Part shown: one piece after another, positions 55,761-64,000 of the stretch | How positions within the stretch are numbered: the stretch's first letter is position 1 | How the letters are laid out: each line of letters opens with the position of its first letter | Assembly: GCA_016630955.3 (NCBI GenBank) | Contig: CM049996.1 | Coordinates: 124,001 to 188,000 of the forward strand | Source: Didymella arachidicola | Lineage: Eukaryota > Ascomycota > Dothideomycetes > Pleosporales > Didymellaceae | DNA: 64,000 bases | Direction: 5' to 3' | Position numbers and translations under genes: made by a program | The notes under the pieces: model-generated | Database searches by the model: none | What the model was told of the DNA's origin: nothing | What the model saw: the letters and a program-made list of their open reading frames with translations, nothing else

Positions 55761-58030
55761 TTAAGCCTTGGTCTCTTCCTTGGTCTCCTCCTTGGGGGCC
55801 TCCTTCTCGCCCTCACCGTCCTTGTTCTTGACGTATTCGTCATAGACGCTCATAGCCTCGTCGACCTTGGCACGGAGGGCAGACTCGTCAGAAGTGCTGC
55901 GAAAGGTTAGTAAGCTGAAATGCTATGTGCTCGAAGATGAACTTACAGGTTGATGAGCTCGGAGTTATCCATCTCGAGGAGCATACCAGTGATCTTGCCA
56001 GCAAGCTCGGGCTGCATCTCGTGGATCTTAGGGTAAAGAGCTTCACCGAGCATCTGCTTCTGCTGACCGACTGGGGCAGCGTTGAGGACATTCAGGTCGA
56101 TGCCACCAGCACGGGGGAAGCCAGCCTGAGGGCCCTGACCGGGACGGCCGTTAGGACCACCGCGGCCGCCCTGAGGGAAGCTCTGACCACCACGCATGGC
56201 AGGAGCCATCTGGCCCTGGGGCATGCCGGGCATACCAGGCATGGGGCCAGCGCCGCGACCGCCACGACCACCCATGGCCTGCTGAGCCTGAGCAGCGAGC
56301 TGCATGTACTGGGGAGTCATGTAAGGAGCGGGGAAGCCACCGGGAGCCATGCCGGGGGGCATGTACATGGGAGGCATCTGCTGGGCGTTGGGGCCACCAC
56401 GGCCGCCCTGCTGAGGGATGCCGCCGGGGAAGCCACGACCACCCTGCTGACCGGGGATGCCGGCAGGGAAGGGCATCTGTCCACGACCACCAGGGAAGGG
56501 CATCATAGGCTGGCCAGGAGCGACGAACATCTGGGGCATGCCACCGAACTGCTGCTGCTGCTGCTGCTGCATGCGAAGCTGGTTGCGGGCCTGGATGGTG
56601 GCCTCGAGTTGGTTCTTGCGAACGTCCTTGCGCTGAGCAAGAGCGACGTAGAGGGGCTTGCCGTCGAACATGCGCTGGTTCATGTCGGTGACAGCCTTGG
56701 TAGCCTCGTCGGGGTTGCTGAAGCAGACAAAACCGAAGCCCTTGCTCTTGCCCAAGATCTTCTTCTCACCCTTGATGGTGACCTTGTCGCCAGCCTTGGT
56801 GGAGTCGTCCTTCTTCTCATCGCCAGACTCCTCCTTGACCTCCTCGCTCTCCTTCTTCTCCTCCTCCTTTTCCTCAGTCTCGGACTTCTTCTCCTCAGAG
56901 TCAGAGTCGGCCTTAGCGCCCTCGGCGGGGAGAGCGTCACGCATGACCTTGGCGGAGGTGATGGTACCGAAGGGAGTGAACATCTCGCGAAGCTTCTCAT
57001 CATCAACCTCGTCGCCGAGGTTCTTGATGTAGAGGTTGACACCCTGGTACTTAGACTGCTTCTCGAGACGGGCAGCCTCGTACTGCTTGCGGAGCTCCTC
57101 TTCACGCTCATGCTTCTTCTGGGCACGGCCGACGTAGAGCTTCTGGCCCTTGAAGTCAGTGTCGTTCAGAGAATCAACGGCAGTGGCGGCAGCCTCGTGC
57201 TTGACGTAGTTGACGAAACCGAAACCACGGCTCTTGCCCTGGTCGTCCCTTGCGATGGACGCGGAGGTGATATCTCCGTGCTTCTCGAAGAGCTCGCGGA
57301 ACTCGTCATCGGTGACGTCGAGGTCGATGTTCTTGACATAGATGTTGGTGAAGTTGGCCTTCATCTCCTCGAACTTGCTCATGCGCTCCTTCTTGGGGAT
57401 GTGGTGGCCGACGAAAACCTTCTTCTCGTTCAGAAGCATGCCGTTAACGTGCTTGATGGCGTTGTTGGCAGCCTCGGCGGTCTCGTAGTGGACGAATCCG
57501 TAGCCCTTGGAGTTACCCATCTCATCCTGAGCGACCTTGCAGGACAGGATGTTGCCGAAGGCGGCGAAGGTGTCGTGGAGAGCCTTGTTGTCAATGGCGT
57601 GGTCAAGGTTCTTGATGAAGACGTTGCCTTGACCGGTCTTGCGCAGAGCGGGGTCGCGCTGGGACCACATAATGCGGCAAGGCCTGCCCTTGATGACAGT
57701 GTAGTTCAGCTCCTCGAGGGCCTTCTCGCCGTCCTCAGAGCTGTTGTAGTTAACATAGGCGTAACCGAGCGAGCGACGGGTAACGGCGTCACGGCAGACA
57801 CGGATAGAGGCAACCTGGCCAATCGAGGAGAACAGCTCGAAGAGCATGGCCTCGGTGACGGAGGGGTCGAGCTCGCCAACATAGAGAGAGGCGGAGTTCT
57901 GGTGGGCCTGCTGGGCGTTGGGGGTAGGAGCCTCACCCTGGGCAGCGGGGGCCTGGGTGGTGGCCTCGGCGCCGTTGGCGTTGGCAGCGCCGTCCTGGAC
58001 GGGAGAGGTGGCGTTGGCGACTTCAGACAT
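55761..58030 (-). CDS. PAB1: Cytoplasmic poly(A)-binding protein PAB1
   Basis: Exons 58030-55947 and 55896-55761 (50-nt intron, GTAAGT to CGCAG); 739 residues. Four RRM domains are visible by RNP motifs: ASLYVGELDPS/YAYVNY, GNVFIKNLDHA/GYGFVHY, TNIYVKNIDLD/GFGFVNY and VNLYIKNLGDE/GFGFVCF. The fourth is interrupted by an acidic insertion of about 60 residues (EEKKSETEEKEEEKKESEE) before GFGFVCF. A Gly/Pro/Gln-rich linker follows. The C-terminal MLLE (PABC) domain (LYPKIHEMQPELAGKITGMLLEM) is cut by the intron at its last helix. The tail is Glu/Lys-rich (EKEAPKEETKEETKA). The protein binds poly(A) tails, bridges to eIF4G and controls deadenylation. A long antisense frame (55925-58186 +) is only a shadow of its codon use. 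Confidence 0.96.
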
Positions 58031-59200
58031 GGTGGCTATCTACGCGGTATGTTAGTGGCGGTGTACTGTGAATTTTGCGGGAAGGTGACTGCAGGATCCG
58101 CATGTGCAGGTGCGCTCGCTTCCCAGGAAAAGTTTGGACTCACCTGCGCGTCAAACAACTTGCAACGAGAAGTGTGCGGGTGCTGAAGGTCCTGGCAGAG
58201 ACCTAGAGAGCGGACAGGCGGATGCGCTACGTTCCTTCTACTTGCGACGTGCGGTTGTGAGAGGGGAGATCGCTCGACAACGGTGGAGGGGTTGACGAAG
58301 CGGGCGAAGTACGTCGCACGGGATTTTTTTGTAGTTTTCTGGGTTTTTTTGTTTCTTTTCTGTTATGTGACGATCCGCGTGAGAGGACCGGGACGTTGAA
58401 GAGCTTTGTGTGTGGTGGTGGTAAACGGTGAGAGGTTGGAGGGCACGCTGCACTTTCAAGTGGGATATTTTCTGTGAGGCGCCGGTCAGTGCTTGCCACT
58501 AGCTGCTTTCGGGGTAGGCGGTGAACGAACGAGCTTTCTCTGCACCCGAGCGAATGGCAGTCAGACTGAACAAAGTCTGCAACTGACGTCAAAGGGTAGG
58601 AAGCGGCGCCAGAGATGCACGGTGGCCCTTGGTATTGTTTGCTACCATTGGTACCCGGGTGCTTCCCGTGAATGTCAAACTATATTAGTCTTTTGTGTTT
58701 TGTTTGTTGTCTAACAAACAAGAAGGACTCTATCCTTGTGCTGCTGCTAATAGACAGGATGCAGCTCTTGCTCGTGTATGCATTCAGTCCAGCTCATTTA
58801 TACCTTCTCATTGATGAGCTGCCGTCCCAGAGAGCGCATAGAGGTACCTGCCCTTGCGAACAAAACCTAAGTAGTCCCTGCAGCCCCGGTCACATGTCAA
58901 ACGTGTTTGATAAGCTCATTGGAAGCTACAACCGCATGAACGATTAGACACCGAAATTGATGCCATGGGTACCACCACACATAGATAAGCATGAGCCATT
59001 TGTCAGGAAGCGCTGCCAAAACGCTGCCAAAACGCCTGCATGTTGTGCGCAGAAAAAGTATTCACGTGTAATCATCGCAGTACACATGCGAACAACTCAG
59101 GTCAGGCAATCATCACATTCCAACCTATCTACAAACGACCGCGAAAGATGGGTATCTGTGCACAAAACCAACAAAGAACCAAACGAATGTGCCTTTCCCG
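58031..59200. promoter_or_regulatory. PAB1 upstream region
   Basis: 1.2 kb between the PAB1 start and the 3' end of the next minus-strand gene. Probably the PAB1 promoter and leader (perhaps with a leader intron). No gene called. Confidence 0.45.
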
Positions 59201-62200
59201 CTACTCACTCAAACTATCGTCCCAGCCCCCTTGCTCAGTAAGAAACTGCTCAACCTTTGTCTTGCACTCGCTCAAACCCTGCCCTAAGGCTTCGCCCCAC
59301 TGGCTCTCCACGAGGCCGACTTTCTCCTTCAAGTCGTCCGTCAGACGCTGCTCTTCATCAGCGCAGATGGCTTTCATCTCGGCATCCACACTGGCAAGAT
59401 CCTCGCCTTCCAAGAGTCTCTGCGTCTCGAGCAGGCGTGAGCCTGCAGTCATAACGGCGGTCTTGACCTCGTGCAACAGACACAGGAGGTTGATTTGCGA
59501 CTCTATAAATTGATACGCCGATCGCCCTGCATGCGAAAGGAGAGTATAGAGGTACTGCAGCGGGTAGTCGTGGTACGCTGGGTTCTCACTATATTCCTGG
59601 GCCGGGATGAGGATGTCGAACCCGTCGAGCCGGTGCGGCACTTTCTGCACGATCGCCAGCAGACCGGGCGCGATGTCCCAGAAGGCTGAGAGCTGTGTCT
59701 CGACGCCGCGGGTGACGTTGCGCTCGATGACCTCGAGGAACTCTTCGTAGCGCTTCAGTATCTCCTTTTCGAACGTGACCTTTCGATCTTGTGCATCGCG
59801 GCGGAAGAAATCACCAGCCTCTGTGACCTTCTGGTCGTTTTTGGCCTGCACGTACGGCAGGACAATGATGTCGCGGTACAAGTCGTTGCGCTCGTTTTCC
59901 AATTCGAACAACTCCTTGTGAAGTTGCTCTCGAAGTTCAAAGAGCCACTTCAGCAACGTAAGCATTTCCAGCAGTTCCGGCTTCTCGTCGCCCTCCTCTT
60001 GCGTCTGGTTAGGATTTAGCCCCTGCGCCTCGTTCGACAAGCGACCCTTCAAGTGTTCAATAGAGGCGGTGACTTTGGTCACCCGCTCGCAGAATACAGC
60101 GTGTAGCGTGTTGGCGACCTCAGCTTGGAAGGTATCGAAGATATTCTGAACTACGTCCTGCGCGCGTTGGTGCTCGCGGGCTTCGAATTCAGCATCGGCT
60201 TTTGCGGCATCCTGGAAATCCATCTGACCATTGCGTAGGTTTTCCTGGATGTTATACCGGATCTGCGCTCGTCGATCGTTCAGCGACGCATTCTCCGTTT
60301 CCTTCCGTGCTTCAGTCTTTGTTCCAAATGCGGACTTAGTCGTCTTTACTTCTGCTAGATCAGTCAATGTACGCAGACTGGTGCGAATAGTGGCTAGCTC
60401 AGGGTGGTTGTTGTTAACAGCAGGATGGTGACGCGGGTACGGTGGGGGAAGTGTCACAAGCCTAGATACATCCAGCTTGTGTGGGTCGATCGCTGGTGGT
60501 GTCGGGGTGGGAAAGTAATCGTACGAGGCCGGTTGTTTTCCTTTGCCACCGTCATGGAGACCGATCTTTTCGGGTGGGTATTCATTTGGACCATATGGTG
60601 CTGGTCTGCTGCTGGAGCTCGCCCGGTAATGTTTGGGTGTCGGCTGATTCTGCCCGTCGCGGGTGAAACTCTCCTGTGCTTCCATCACCAAGCCCATATA
60701 TTTGGACTCTCGCTTGCTTCGCTCTATCCGCCGGCCGCCCACGCCTTGCGATCCATCATCGCTCTCCCACCAACGGCTCGCGGAACGACCTCTCGAATCT
60801 TCCTCATCCGGGATCGTGCTCATTGCCATGCTAGGAATTGGCGAGAGCGAAGGGTGGTAATTATTGCTCCACGAAGCATCACGAGCACGTTGGCTTGAGG
60901 CGCTTGCAGGTGACGCTGGCTCTGTATGAGGTGTGAACTGACCCCGGGAAGACGCCGGACTCGCAGCAGTGGTTGGCATTGAATCAGAAGGCCTTGTGTC
61001 TGGTGATTCGCCCGCAAAAGATCCAGACCGTTTGTCCCTTGCGTACGAAGGGGTGATTTGAGCGCTCGGTGTGATAGCCCTGCGTGCAGAGGTTTTGTTT
61101 GAGCGCCATAAATCCCTGGTCAGATCCATAACATCGCCAGCCATGGCATCAAAAGCACTCGAGTACCGATCCCGACGATACCTTGACTCAGCAACAATGA
61201 ATTCTGCAAAGAGCTCTAGACGTTCCTCGTCGTTTTCGGCAAGCATCTCTTTTTCAATGAAGGATCGGTGGCGCTCAATCGAAGCCTGAGCAAAAGCATC
61301 TCGATCGGTTGGTTTCGGCGTATCGAGAGATGCATCATGTGGGGTTGAGACGGATTGCATTGAAGTCTGCGACGCGGAACGATGTGCGACCCCTGATGGA
61401 GTTGTCAGAGCTCTCTCGTCTTCGGCAGAATGTGGAGGAGGTGTAGGGAGAGCTTTGGCAGGGAAGGCTGCGGGGACTTTCTGAGAACGATGATCCGTAC
61501 CTGGCGAGAAAGGTGGCGTAGGCGCGGGGCCAGACACAGCCCGTGGACCTGTAATGAGACGAGGTGTTGAATTGGCAGACCCTGGATCGTCGTACAGATG
61601 CGCACTTCTCGGTGATCGCAGTGCTCCTCCACTTCGTGGCGTGTTTCTCGTGACCGCACCACGGCGGGCCAGGCCGCCTTCAGCAGGCGAGGCAAGTTCA
61701 AAATTCGCCTTCGACGTGGAGACCTCGAGGTCATGGGCCCACGGGTTATTGCTTGGTTCTGCACGCCGCTCGCGTGCAGCACGGCTCTCTTCTCTGCGTT
61801 CACGAATACTGCCTCGAGCACTAACTTCCCGTCTAGGTCGCGAGAGCGTGCTGCCTGAACCCGAGTGTGATGTCATCGAGGGACCGGACACTGTCGACTC
61901 GCTCTCCGCTTCTGCAGGTGGCGCAACGTACTCGCCATGGCGACCAGTCCGTGGGCTGGTGTCGACGTGAAGACCGTGAGCTGCTGGAGATCTTGGTAGT
62001 GGCGGCGGCGGCGGTGGTGCTGAGAGTTGAGCTGGCTCATCATCCTCCCATCCCATCGGCGTCGGCGGAATGGGTCCCAGAGTGGTCTGACCCGGTCTGC
62101 GCGTCGGAGGTGCTGAAGGGTAGCCCGATGAGCGGTCTGCGTCATGGCCAGGCCCCACGCTTTGTGACCTCGAAGTACTCGGCGGAGGTCCCGGCGGTGG

Positions 62201-63190
62201 AGGGGGTAATGGCATCCCGGGCCCCCAGCTCGATTGAAGATTCGGCGGTGTCTCGCTGACGGGCGTCCGTGTCTCGGTGCCATGGCCGAGGACACCGGCG
62301 GAGGCAGCTCTGCGCGAGTTTGGTGGTCGGATGGGCGACTGAGTTTCATGGACATATCGCCGATCCAATGGACTTGGAGTGTATTGGGCGAAGTTGCGCT
62401 GCGAAGAGGATCCTGGATCGCCCCGCTGAAGCGCATCGTGGGTACTCATGTGCAGTGACTCGATGGCGCTCGGGGCAGGACTGTGGTCGTTGTTCCTGTT
62501 ACGGAAGTTGGACAGACTGAACTTGTTTGACAGCCCGCGAGAGGACGACCGCTCTCTGCCAGGGACCACAGGCGGTGGTGCGAATTGGGTGGCCATAGGT
62601 GCGGCAGCAGAGCCAGAGGGTATGGCTATGGAGACAGGGCGGCTGTGGAAGCTCCGAGCTGCGCGCGCAGACGACGGGGTGCCGGTGTGCGGTACGGGCG
62701 GTGGAGGAGGGTGGTTCTGAGAGTAGCCGTGTCCCGGCGACGAGCTCAATGCCTGCGACATGCTCTGGTTCTGGGCGTGGGCAGGCGTGTACGGCGGTGG
62801 CGGGGAGGGCATGGCCTCTTCGTGGCCGGACAGGTCTTGCGCGCGCACTGGGTTGATGGCCAACTGCGACTGTTGGGGCGCGTACTGCACGCCTGGTCTC
62901 CCGCTCCCTCTCCATTGCTGCGGGTTGTACGGGGCGGCCATGGGCGAGCTGGCTACGGACGAGGGGGCATACGGCGAGGGCGAATTGTTCGCGAACGGGG
63001 AGAAGGGGCTCAAAGAGGTCGCGCTCGCCGGAGTCTGCAGCGTGCCATGGGCGTGCGCAAAAGCAGCGCCTTGCGTGATAATGCCCGGTCGCACGGCAGC
63101 AGCAGCAGCACGGCCTGGAGAGATGGGCTGCCCGTAGGGGGATGCGTTCGCTGGCGGAGGAGGCACGCCGGGATAGTTGCGAGAAGACAT
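59201..63190 (-). CDS. Large coiled-coil protein of unknown function (1329 aa, single exon)
   Basis: One uninterrupted frame from an ATG at 63190 in a gene-dense fungal context. The N-terminal half (about residues 1-620) is Pro/Ser/Ala-rich and disordered, with polyproline stretches (PPPPPGPPPSTSRS, PPPPPPLPRSPA). A helical stretch with AEFIVAESRYRRDRY follows around residue 660. The C-terminal 400 residues form a conserved-looking helical and coiled-coil region (RRAQIRYNIQENLRNGQMDFQ, ELREQLHKELFELENERNDLYR). Polyproline repeats suggest partners with SH3 or EVH1/WW domains, and the coiled coil suggests a scaffold. I do not recognise the family and assign no function. Confidence 0.8.
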   Translation of the reverse strand: MSSRNYPGVPPPPANASPYGQPISPGRAAAAAVRPGIITQGAAFAHAHGTLQTPASATSLSPFSPFANNSPSPYAPSSVASSPMAAPYNPQQWRGSGRPGVQYAPQQSQLAINPVRAQDLSGHEEAMPSPPPPYTPAHAQNQSMSQALSSSPGHGYSQNHPPPPPVPHTGTPSSARAARSFHSRPVSIAIPSGSAAAPMATQFAPPPVVPGRERSSSRGLSNKFSLSNFRNRNNDHSPAPSAIESLHMSTHDALQRGDPGSSSQRNFAQYTPSPLDRRYVHETQSPIRPPNSRRAASAGVLGHGTETRTPVSETPPNLQSSWGPGMPLPPPPPGPPPSTSRSQSVGPGHDADRSSGYPSAPPTRRPGQTTLGPIPPTPMGWEDDEPAQLSAPPPPPPLPRSPAAHGLHVDTSPRTGRHGEYVAPPAEAESESTVSGPSMTSHSGSGSTLSRPRREVSARGSIRERREESRAARERRAEPSNNPWAHDLEVSTSKANFELASPAEGGLARRGAVTRNTPRSGGALRSPRSAHLYDDPGSANSTPRLITGPRAVSGPAPTPPFSPGTDHRSQKVPAAFPAKALPTPPPHSAEDERALTTPSGVAHRSASQTSMQSVSTPHDASLDTPKPTDRDAFAQASIERHRSFIEKEMLAENDEERLELFAEFIVAESRYRRDRYSSAFDAMAGDVMDLTRDLWRSNKTSARRAITPSAQITPSYARDKRSGSFAGESPDTRPSDSMPTTAASPASSRGQFTPHTEPASPASASSQRARDASWSNNYHPSLSPIPSMAMSTIPDEEDSRGRSASRWWESDDGSQGVGGRRIERSKRESKYMGLVMEAQESFTRDGQNQPTPKHYRASSSSRPAPYGPNEYPPEKIGLHDGGKGKQPASYDYFPTPTPPAIDPHKLDVSRLVTLPPPYPRHHPAVNNNHPELATIRTSLRTLTDLAEVKTTKSAFGTKTEARKETENASLNDRRAQIRYNIQENLRNGQMDFQDAAKADAEFEAREHQRAQDVVQNIFDTFQAEVANTLHAVFCERVTKVTASIEHLKGRLSNEAQGLNPNQTQEEGDEKPELLEMLTLLKWLFELREQLHKELFELENERNDLYRDIIVLPYVQAKNDQKVTEAGDFFRRDAQDRKVTFEKEILKRYEEFLEVIERNVTRGVETQLSAFWDIAPGLLAIVQKVPHRLDGFDILIPAQEYSENPAYHDYPLQYLYTLLSHAGRSAYQFIESQINLLCLLHEVKTAVMTAGSRLLETQRLLEGEDLASVDAEMKAICADEEQRLTDDLKEKVGLVESQWGEALGQGLSECKTKVEQFLTEQGGWDDSLSE

Positions 63191-63960
63191 GCTTCACGCT
63201 GGTGCCGGTACAAGAAGGCCTGAACGCCCCAACGCCTCTGGCGCTCCAGATTGCTGCACGGCAGATCCTACTCGGTGTTCTGAGACCGTTCGTCTTCCGC
63301 GTTGGGGGCGTGAGGACCGTGTCTGTCACCTCTTCACACAATCACACAAGCCATCGCACAAGAAACGGCCGCACCCCTGCACGACTGGGCATGCAGTGGC
63401 CGACGGGAGGAAGGCGAGGCCGCATGGTGATGGGCAGGGAGAGCACTGGCTGTCCTATTCGCTCCGCTGCCCAGCACGAGAGAAGATCTGGGCGTTGAGG
63501 GGAGAGGTTGGCCGTCTTAGCGTGAAGCTTGAAATGCTCTGCGCCAATCACTCGTGCAGCTGGGCAGCGGGGCTAGCGCAGGCGGCTATGTAAAGACCAA
63601 AGTGGCATCATGCCAGGACATGTCTGTCGTACGGAGGCTCTTGTCTTATCAATATCACGATTGTGTTATAGGTGCAATCTCTCGAGATGCGTGTACTCTG
63701 TAATTGCCCTCGACGCTGCATCGCTGCAGAGTATTGCGGTTGTCTCCAAAGTTCATAGTCGCGCCTTCTGCCAGCGGCGTTCGCAGAACCCCAGATCAGC
63801 TGCACGCTAAATATAGCACGGCATCTTTCATGCACCGTAGAATCACATCCCACACCCACATCACCTGCATGACCTGAATAATTCTCCTGCAGGCCCGTGG
63901 CTTCACCAACGTTGGACGTCTCGGATGTCGACAGTGCCGGTGATTACAGTGTATGAGGCA
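63191..63960. other. Right-edge upstream region of the coiled-coil gene
   Basis: No supported gene. The frames here are short. Presumed promoter and leader of the gene ending at 63190. Confidence 0.4.
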
Positions 63961-63964
63961 CCGA

Positions 63965-64000
63965 AGGGCTATGCAGGGCTATGCTGGGCTATGCTGGGAG
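63965..64000. repeat. Short tandem repeat at the right edge (unit GGGCTATGCT)
   Basis: At least three 10-bp copies with small differences, cut by the window end, so the true length is unknown. Confidence 0.6.

Noticed and set aside
55925..58186. A 753-codon open frame on the plus strand, Leu/Glu-rich
   Set aside because: It lies wholly opposite PAB1. The strong codon bias of PAB1 leaves the antisense frame free of stops. The protein has a repetitive composition and no domain.
1..64000. CRISPR, prophage, bacterial defence island or secondary-metabolite cluster
   Set aside because: Gene structure, introns and gene content are fungal and nuclear throughout; no spacer-repeat array, no PKS/NRPS backbone and no phage genes were seen.

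Overview
The window is nuclear DNA of a filamentous ascomycete. Genes have many short GT-AG introns (about 45-160 nt) and spacing is compact. Recognisable genes are fungal: IEC3, ORM, AzgA-type permease, GH5 exo-glucanase, PL3 pectate lyase, MCU. Transposons include Fot1/Pogo-like DNA elements and a Tad1-like LINE. Transition-type stop codons in old transposons suggest repeat-induced point mutation (RIP). I would guess Dothideomycetes, but the order cannot be fixed from sequence alone.

Layout. 1-8 kb: sparse, with a small predicted tail-anchored protein (1213-2028), a weak small gene (4447-4838) and a disrupted or badly resolved gene (about 6626-7834). 8.5-16.2 kb: dense housekeeping block with ALG13 (-), mitochondrial ribosomal protein mS35/Rsm24 (+), INO80 subunit IEC3 (-), ORM/ORMDL (+), a Na+/H+ antiporter (+) and mitochondrial ribosome recycling factor (-). 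16.4-26.8 kb: a nested transposon complex. A decayed Fot1-like relic holds an intact Fot1-like element and a second, stop-riddled Fot1-like element, which itself is split by a full-length LINE. 27-30.2 kb: three short inverted-repeat elements (MITE-like, TA-flanked) around a conserved-looking multi-membrane protein gene. 30.7-44.8 kb: GH5 glucanase (+), MER3/HFM1 meiotic helicase (-), nucleotide-sugar transporter (-), MCU (-) and PL3 pectate lyase (+). 44.8-48.1 kb: gene-poor. 48.1-63.2 kb: AzgA purine permease (+), RIB3 (+), dynactin p27 (+), PAB1 (-) and a large single-exon coiled-coil protein of unknown function (-).

The genes do not form one pathway. Shared themes are mitochondria (mS35, RRF, MCU), the ER/Golgi glycan and lipid route (ALG13, ORM, nucleotide-sugar transporter) and secreted carbohydrate enzymes (GH5, PL3). 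No CRISPR, prophage or secondary-metabolite cluster is visible. The most unusual part is the 16.4-30.2 kb mobile-element region. Exon limits come from reading-frame continuity across GT-AG pairs; no transcript evidence was available.
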